Source of the DNA: Lichenicoccus roseus
GTDB lineage: Bacteria; Pseudomonadota; Alphaproteobacteria; Acetobacterales; Acetobacteraceae
DNA length: 64,000 nucleotides
Assembly (NCBI RefSeq): GCF_005844085.1
Contig: NZ_VCDI01000005.1
Location: 186,001 to 250,000, forward strand
Reading direction: 5' to 3'
In this document: in pieces, positions 42,001 through 51,000 of the stretch
How positions within the stretch are numbered: position 1 is the first letter of the stretch
Layout: every line of letters begins with the position of its first letter
Translations under genes and position numbers: made by a program
The notes under the pieces: model-generated
The model's database searches: none
What the model was told of the DNA's origin: nothing
Seen by the model: only the letters and a program-made list of their open reading frames with translations

Positions 42001-45000
42001 CGGTGCCGGTGAGCACCGGCGCGGGCGCGTCGGTCAGCGCGGCCGAGGTGATCGTCGGGATGACCGGCGCGGTGGTGTCGATGGTCAGCGTCTGCGTCGC
42101 AATCGACGAGAGATTGCCGGCGGGATCGGTGCTGGTGACGGAGACCAGGTTGGTGCCGTTGCCGACCAGCGCCAGGGTGCCGCTGGTCGGCACCGCACTG
42201 GCGAGGTTGACGCTCCAGGTATTGGTGCTGGTGATAAAGCTGTAGGTGGCGCCGGCAACGATGACGCTGACGGTGTCGCCGGCCTCGGCGGTGCCGGTGA
42301 GCACCGGTGCGGGCGCGTCGCTCAGCGCGGCCGAGGTGATCGTCGGGACCACCGGCGCGGTGGTGTCGATCACCAGCGTCTGGGTCGCGATCGGCGAGAT
42401 GTTGCCGGCGGTATCGGAGCTGATGACGGAGACGCTGTTGGCGCCGTTCTCGGCAAGCGCCAGGGTGCCGCTGGCCACGTGGGCGCTGCCGAGGTCAATG
42501 CTCCAGCTGCCGCTCGTGGCGGTGGTGCTGTAGGTGGCGCCGGCAACGACGACGGTGACGGTGTCGCCGGCCTCGGCGGTGCCGGTGAGCACCGGCGCAG
42601 GCGCGTCGGTCAGCGCGGCCGAGGTGATCGTCGGGATGACCGGCGCGGTGGTGTCGATAACCAGCGTCTGGGTCGCGATCGACGAGAGATTGCCGGCGGG
42701 ATCGGTGCTGGTGACGGAGACCAGGTTGGTGCCGTTGGCGACCAGCGCCAGGGTGCCGCTGGTCGGCACCGCACTGGCGAGGTTGACGCTCCAGGTATTG
42801 GTGCTGGTGATAAAGCTGTAGGTGGCGCCTGCGACGACGACGCTGACGGTGTCGCCGGCCTCGGCGGTGCCGGCGAGCAGCGGCGCGGCCACGTTGGTCA
42901 GCGCGGCCGAGGTGATCGTCGGGATGACCGGCGCGGTGGTGTCGATGACCAGCGTCTGCGTTGCATTTGGCGAATGGTTGCCGGCGGGATCGGTGCTGGT
43001 GACGGAGACGCTGTTGGCGCCGTTGATGTTCAGCAACAAGGTGCCGCTGGCAGGCGGGGTGGCGAGGTCGACGCTCCACAGGCCGCCATTGGTGATGGCG
43101 CTGTAGGTCGCGCCGGCGACGATGACGGTGACGGTGTCGCCGGCCTCGGCGGTGCCGGTGAGCACCGGCGCGGGCACGTCGGTCAGCGCGGCCGAGGTGA
43201 TCGCCGGGACCACCGGCGCCGTGGTGTCGATCACAAGCGTCTGGGTTGCCGCGGTCGCCGAGGGGTTGCCGGCGGGATCGATGGCGCTGACGGAGACGGT
43301 GTTGGCGCCGTTCTCGGCAAGCACCAGGGTGCCGCTGACCGGGTGGGCGCTGCCGAGGTCAATGCTCCAGCTGCCGTTCGTGGCGGTGGTGCTGTAGGTG
43401 GCACCGGCGACGGTGACGCTGACGGTGTCGCCGGTCTCGGCGGTGCCGGTGAGCACCGGCGCGACGACGTTGGTCAGCGCATGCGAGGTTATCACCGGGA
43501 CCGCCGGTGCCGTGGTGTCGATCACCAGCGTCTGGGTCGCCGCGGTCAGCGAGGGGTTGCCGGCGGGATCGGTGGCGCTGACGGAGACGGTGTTGGCGCC
43601 GTTGGTGTTCAGTATCACCGGGAGGCCGCTGACCGGCGTGACGGTGGCGAGGTCGACGCTCCAGAGGCCGCCGGTGGCGACGGCGCTGTAGGTAACGCCG
43701 TCGACGGTGACGCTGACGGTATCGTCGGTCTCGGCGGTACCGGTGAGCACCGGCGCGGCGATGTGGGTCAGCCCGGCCGAGGTGATCGCCGGGACCGCCG
43801 GCGCCGTGGTGTCGATAACCAGCGTCTGGGTTGCCGCGGTCGCAGAGGGGTTGCCGGCGGGATCGTTGGCGCTGACAGAGACGGTGTTGGCGCCGTTGGT
43901 GTTCAGTATCACCGGGAGGCCGCTGACCGGCGTGGCGGTGGCGAGGTCGACGCTCCAGAAGCCGCCGGTGGCTACGGCGCTGTAGGTGACGCCGTCGACG
44001 GTGACGCTGACGGTGTCGTCGGTCTCGGCGGTGCCGGTGAGCACCGGCGCGGGCGCGTTGGTCAGCGCATGCGAGGTGATCACCGGGACCGCCGGTGCCG
44101 TGGTGTCGACGGTCACCGTCAGCGCTGCGGATGCGGGCGACACATTGCCGGCATAGTCGGTCTGGATCGTTGTCAGGCTGTGCAGGCCTTCCGCAAGGAG
44201 GCTGCTCGTGATCGACCACGTGTTGTCCGAAGCAACCGCGATGCTGCCGACGCCGACGCTTCCGTCAAGCAGCGTGACCACGTCGCCATAAAGGCCGGTT
44301 CCGGTGATGGTCGGGCGCGTGACGTTGGTGATGTTGTCGCTGCTCGAGACGCCGCTGTCGCTGCCCACGCTCAGCACCGGCGCCGATGCGGCCACCGGGA
44401 TGGTGGTGTCGACGACCAGCGTCAGCGCTCCGGAAGCCACCGAGACATTGCCGGCGATCTCGGTCTGGGTGTCGGTTAGCGTGTGCGTGCCGGGGGTCAG
44501 GACGCTGCTGGTGATCGCCCAGGCGCTGTTCACCACCGTGGCGGTGCCGAGGACGGCACTACCTTCATAAAGCGTGACCAGGTCGCCGCTGACACCGCTG
44601 CCGCCGATGACCGGCGTGGTGAGGTTGGTGGTGCTGTCACCGGTCACGCCGGTGTCGCTGGCAACCGCCAGCACCGGTGTCGACGCGGCCACCGGGATCG
44701 TGGTGTCGATGGTCAGGTTCAGCGCAGGCGAAGCCGTGGAAATATTGCCGGCGACGTCCTTCTCGGTCGCGGTCAGGACGTGAGGGCCGGCCCCGAGGGT
44801 GGAGGTAATGGCGGACCAGGTGCCGCCGGCGCCCACCAAGGCAAGCCCCACCGTCGTCGCGCCGTCGCGCAGCGTCACGGTGTCGCCCGCAAGACCGGTG
44901 CCGGTGATGAGCGGTCTGGTGACGTTGGTGATGCCGTCGATGTTCGAGAAGCCGCTGTCGCTGGCGGGGCTCAGGGTCGGGGCGCGCGGCGCCAGGGTCG

Positions 45001-48000
45001 AGGTCACGATGGTCAAAGCGAGCGATGGCGAGGCCTGCGAGACATTGCCGGCAACGTCGGTCTCGGTCGCGGACAGCGTGTTCACGCCGGCGGCCAGGGT
45101 GCTGGTGGTGATCGACCACGTGCCGCCGCCGCTGACCGTGGCGGAGCCGACGCTGTTGCCAAGGTCATGCAGCGTGACGACGTCGCCGATGACACCGGTG
45201 CCGGTGATGACCGGCGTGGTGATCCTGGTGATGTGGTCGAGCTTGGTTCCGCTGTCGCTGTTCGGCGCCAGGGTCAGGAGGCCGGGGGCCGCGGTGGATG
45301 TGACGATGTCCAGGACCAGCGGGGTCGTCGAGGCGGTGGAGACGTTGCCGGCGGCATCCGTCTCGGTGGCTGTCAGCGTGTGCAAGCCGGCGGCCAGGGT
45401 GGTGGTCATGATCGACCACGCACCGGCGGTGACCAGGCCGGAGCCGACGGCGTTGCTGCCGCCGTCATACAGCGTGACTACGTCGCCGGTGTCGCCGGTG
45501 CCGTTGATGACTGGGGTGGCGACGTTGGTGATGCGGTCGGTGCTGGAGATGCCGCTGTCGCTCAAAGGATCCAGCGCCAGGCCAGCCGGCGGCAGGGCAA
45601 CGCTCTCGATGGTCACCACCAGAGGTGCGGACGCCACCGAGACATTGGTGGCGGGGTCGGTCTGGGTGGCGGTCAGCGTGTGCGCGCCTACCCCCAGCGC
45701 GGCGCTGGTAATCGACCAGGCGCCGCCCACCACGGTTGCGTTGCCGAGATTGTTGATGCCGTCGAGCAGCGTGACCACGTCGCCGGTGACGCCGGTTCCG
45801 GTGATGACCGGCGTGGTGACGTTGGTGATGTCGTCGCTGTCCGAGATGCCGCTGTCGCTTGTGGCTGCCAGCGTCAGGCCGGCCGGCGGTGGGGCCAGGG
45901 TCTCGACGGTCAATGCGAAAGGTGCCGATGCGGCCGAGACATTGCCGGCGACATCGGTCTGGGTGGCGGTCAGCGAGTATACGCCAGCCAGCAGGGCGGT
46001 GCTGGTGACCGACCAATGGCCGGGGCCGTCGACCGTGGCGCTGCCGACCGCGGTGCCCGCATCATACAGCGTGACCAGATCGCCGAAGATACCGTTGCCG
46101 TCGATGCGCGGCGTGGTGACGTTGGTGATGCCGTCGCCATGCGCGCCGCTATCGTCCGTGACAAACAACGACAGGCCGGAGGGAGCCGCCGGGGCCACAG
46201 TGTCGATGGTCACCACGAGCGGTGTGGCGGACGCGAGCGAGAGATTGCCGGCGACGTCGGTCTCGTTGGCGATCAGTGTATGCGGGCCGTCTCCCAGCGC
46301 CGTGGTCATGATCGTCCAGGCGCCGTTGGCCACCGTGGCGGAGCCGATGGAGGCGCCGAGCCCGTCATGCAGCGTGACCACGTCGCCCGTGACACCGGTG
46401 CCGGTGATGACCGGCGTGGTGATGTTGGTGATGTCGTCGCTGCTCGAGAAGCCGCTGTCGCTCGTGGAGGCCAGCGTCAGGCCTGCTGGCGGCGCCTGGA
46501 TCGCGGTGTCGATGGTCAGCGAGAGCGCCCCGGACGCGAGCGAGACATCGCCGGCGGTGCTGGTCTCGGTGCTGGTCAGGGAGTGCACGCCGTCTGTCAG
46601 GTGCGCGCTGGTGATCGCCCAGGTGCCGAGGTTGGTGACGGTGGAGCTGCCAAGCAGGGTGCTGGTCGCGTCGTACAGCCTGACCACGTCGCCGGACACA
46701 CCGGTGCCGGTGATCAGCGGGGTGGCCACCTTGGTGATGTTGTCGCTGTTCGAGCTGCCGCTGTCGCTGCCCGCATCCAGGACCGGGGTCGACGTGGTCG
46801 CCGGGATGTCGGTGTCGATGGTCAACCCGAGTGCCGTGGACACCACCGAGGTGTTGCCGGCGGCGTCGGTCTCGGTGGCGGTCAGGGTGTGCGGGCCGGG
46901 CGCCAGAGTGCTGGTCATGATCGACCACGCGCCACCGGTGACCGCGCCGGACCCGACGATGCCGGCAACGGCGTCATAGAGCGTGACCACGTCGCCGGTG
47001 GCGCCGCTGCCGTTGATGAACGGCGTGGTGTTGTCGGTGATGTCGTCTCCGGCCGCGCCGGTGTCGCTCCCGGGGGCCAGGATCAGGCCGGTCGGTGCCG
47101 TGGTCGAGGTCTCGATGATCAGCGCGAACGCTGCGGACACCGGCGAGATATTGCCTGCGACGTCGGTCTCGGTGGTGGTCAGGGAGTACGTGCCGGCTGC
47201 GAGCGGCGTACCGGGCGTGATTCCCCAGGTGCCGCCGGCGGTGACCGTGCCGCTGCCGACAAGAACGTTGCCCGTGTCGTACAGCCTGACCACGTCGCCG
47301 ACGACACCGGTGCCGGTGATGAGCGGTTGCGTGACGCTGGTGATGCCGTCGCCGTGCGAGGTGCCGGTGTCGCTGTGCGAGTCCAGGAGCGGCGTCGAGG
47401 TGGGCAGCGGGAGCGTGTTCTCGATGTTCACCGTGAGTGTTGTGGACACCGCTGAGGAGTTGCCGGCGGCGTCGGTCTCGGTGGCGGTCAGGGTGTGCGC
47501 GCCGGGCGTCAGGGTACTGCTCGTGATCGACCACGCGCCGGCGGTGACCAGGGCGCTGCCGAGACTGGTGCTTCCCTCGTACAGCGTGACCACGTCGCCG
47601 TTGGCGCCGGTGCCGGTGATGACCGGGATGGTGACGTTGGTGATGTCGTCGAGTTTGGTGCCGCTGTCGCTGTCGGGGTACAGCGTCAGGCCATCCGGCG
47701 CCGTGGTCGAGGTCTCGATGGTCACTACCAGCGGTGTGACGGACACCGGCGAGATGTTGTTGGCGGCGTCGGTCTCGGTTGCGGTCAGGGTGTGCTGGCC
47801 GTCTGCTAGGCTGGCGCTGGTGATCGACCACGCGCCGGCAGTGACCAGGGCGCTGCCGAGACTTGTGGTTCCCTCGAACAGCGTGACCACGTCGCCATTG
47901 GCGCCGGTGCCGGTGATGACCGGGGTGGTGATGTTGGTGATGCGGTCGCTGTGCGAGGTGCCGCTGTCGCTCGCGGTCGCCAGCGTCAGGCCGGCGGGCG

Positions 48001-51000
48001 GCGGGGTCGAGGTCTCGATGGTCAGTGCGAGCGGCCCGGACGCGACCGAGACATTGCCGGCGATTTCGGTCTCGGTGCTGGTCAGCGTGTGCAAGCCGAT
48101 CCCGAGGGGCGTGCCGGGCGTGATCCCCCAGGTGCCGCCGGCGGTGACCGTGGCGCTGCCAAGAACGGTGCCGCCGTCATTCAGCGTAACCAGGTCGCCT
48201 ATGATGCCGGTGCCGGTGATCAGCGGGCTGGCATGATTGGTGGTGTTGGCACCTGGCGCGCCACTGTCGCTGGCATGGTCCAGGACCGGCGTCGACGTTG
48301 CCGCCGGCATGGTGGAGTCGATGGTCAGGGTAAGGCCCGTGGACACGACCGAGACATTGCCGGCGACGTCGGTCTCGGTGCTGGTCAGCGTATGCGTGGC
48401 CGCCGCCAGGCTGGTGGTCGTGATCGCCCAGGCGCCGGCCGCCACGGTGGCGCTGCCGACGATGGTGGCGCCGTCACGCAGCGTGACCACGTCGCCGTCG
48501 ACACCGGTGCCGCTGATGGTTGGCGTGGTGACCTTGGTGATGTCGTCGCTGTTCGAGAAGCCGGTGTCGCTCGCCTGCGCCAGGGCCAGTGCGCCGGGAG
48601 CCGCGGTCGAGGTGACGATGTGCAGGTTCAGCGCGGGCGAGGTGGCGGAGGCGTCGCCGGCGACATCGGTATCGACGGCGGTCAGCACGTGCAGGCCATC
48701 GCTGAGGCCGCTCAGCGGCAGCGCCCACGTGCCGCTCTGATCCACCAGGGCGACGCCCACCACGTTGCCGTCGTCCGACAACGCGATGCTGTCGCCGATG
48801 CCACCGGTGCCGGTGATGACCGGGTCGGTGACGTTGGTGATGCTGTCGAGCTTGACGCCGCTGTCGCTCGCCGGCGCCAGCACCAGGACGCCCGGCGTCG
48901 GCGCCACGGTCTCGATGGTCACCGCGAGGGGCGTCGAGAGTGCCGAGACGCTATAGGCGGCATCTGTCTGGGTGGCGGTGAGGTTGTACGCCGCGTCGGC
49001 CAGGGGAAGCGCGGGCCTCACCGACCAGGTGCCATCGCCGAGGACGGTCGTGCTGCCGAGCACGGTCGAGCCGTTGTACAGCGTGATGGTGTCGCCGACA
49101 TCGCCGGTCCCGGTCACCAGCGGCCGGTTCAGGTCGGTGATATCGCTGCCGCCGGAACTGTCGCTATCCGGGTCCAGGATCACCGAGCCGGGTGCTGCCG
49201 GAATGATGCTGGTGCTGATCGTCTCGGTGGCGGTGCCGCCGAAGCCATCGGTCACCGCGACCACGAAGCTGTCGGCGGCGGTCTGGCCGGCAATCGCGGT
49301 GTAGCCCACCAGTCCGGTCGCGGACACCGTGGCGGTCCCGTGGGCTGCCTGCGTCGCGATGCTCCAGGTGGCGGGGTCGCTATCGGAGTCGCTCGAATAG
49401 AGCTGCTGGTTCAGCGTCGTGCGGGTACCCTCGGTCCACTGGATCGTTTCGGTGTTCGCGACCAGTTGCTGGGACAGGCCGGGCAAATTACCGACGGTTG
49501 GCGGCGCATCCACGACCAGCGTGGTCGTCGGGCCAGGGAGAGAGACATTGCCGGCGAGATCGGTCGCGGCAAGGGTCACGCTGTGCGGGCCGTGCGACAG
49601 CGCCGTCGGCTCGATGAAACTCCAGACGCCGCCGGTGACGGTTGCGGCGTGGCTGACGCCATCGGTGGTGACCACGACCGTCATGCCGGCGGGCGAGAAG
49701 TCACTCACGGTGCCGCTGATCGTGGGCGTCGTGCCGGACGTGCCACCAGCGGCGTCGCCGACCGTGATGGGCCCGATTGCGCCGATCGCCACCGTGGGAT
49801 CCGTGGTGTCGATGGTCACGTTCGTCGCGGCAGACGCGCTTGAGGTCACGCCACCAAACGTTGCTTTCGCTGTAACGACGTAGGCGCCCTGGACAAGAGA
49901 GGTCACAATGGACCAGGCACCCCCGCTATCGGCGGAGCCGCTGGCGAGCACGGTGCTGCCAACATACAGGGTCACCAGAGCATTGGCGGTCGCGGTTCCG
50001 GTGAAGGTCGCCGTCGTGTTTCTGGTGACGCCGTCGCTGCTGGAACTGCCGCTATCCGAGGCGGCCGCCAGCAGGGGTTGCGACACCGTGACCGCTGTCA
50101 CATCGACCGTCGCGTTTGCCGTGAAATTCAGGGTGGGATCGGTCGGCATTCCGCCGAACTCGACGACGTAACCGGGTAGATTCGCGCCGTCGGGAAGGTC
50201 GTTCCATGAGCCGTCCTGGTAGTACTCTGCATAGGACTCCCCGGTGCTGTCGTTCGGCTCCCCGGGGTTGAAGCTCTCGTAATTGCCGTTCACATCTACG
50301 CCCCCACCGCCTGCGCTGGGCCACGGCCTGTCGGAGCCTGCACCCGCTGTCTCCTGGAAGAAGTAACTGCCGGGCAGGCCGTCGGTCCCTACCGTCAGGC
50401 CTTCTGGCCCCGTGACCCAGTGCCAGTGGCCGATCGCCAGGCTGCTCGTGTCTGTGCTGTTGGTGGGGGACAGGGGTGCGTCGGAAGCGCCCATCCAGCC
50501 CGTGCTGGTCAATTTCATCTGGATGAAGCTGTTCTCGCTGGCCGAGGTCACGGTGGCGAGATAGCCCTGCATGCCGTACAGGGTCTGCTGCGACGCCGCC
50601 ACTTCCGCATCGTCCCAGGTCAGTCCAGCGCTCGGAATGTACTCGTAGAAATGGCCGTTGGCGCTATCGTACAGGCCGCTGCCCGCCACGAAGCTGATCG
50701 AGCGGGGCGTGGTCACCGCGCTGGTCGTCCCGAAGGTCACGCCTTGAAGGAACGACTGGTATTGGGCCGTCGTACCGTTGCCGGTGACGGTCAGAACACC
50801 AGTGCTGGTGCTGAAACTGCCGGTCAGGCTGCCTGCGTTGGTGTAGCCCAGCACGTCGCCCGCCTGGAAATTCTGCACCACCACCGACGCCGCGGTCATG
50901 GTGCCCCCTGCCAGGGTAAGTCCCGGATCGACCACCTGTGCCGATCCGGCGATGACAATATCCGTAGCACTAGCCGGTGCATTCAGAGTGAGCGTCGGGG

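Noticed and set aside
28506-47455. Very long open frames on the plus strand (for example 28506-32945, 40955-44479, 44483-47455)
   Set aside because: They lie wholly antisense to the adhesin gene and simply mirror its 300-bp periodicity and GC-rich codon pattern. Their translations are low-complexity (Arg/Gly or Ser/Val runs) and have no start signals or domains.
28650-49210. Regular repeats as a possible CRISPR array or satellite
   Set aside because: The units are about 290-300 bp, in frame and protein coding with conserved residues; there are no short repeats with unique spacers.
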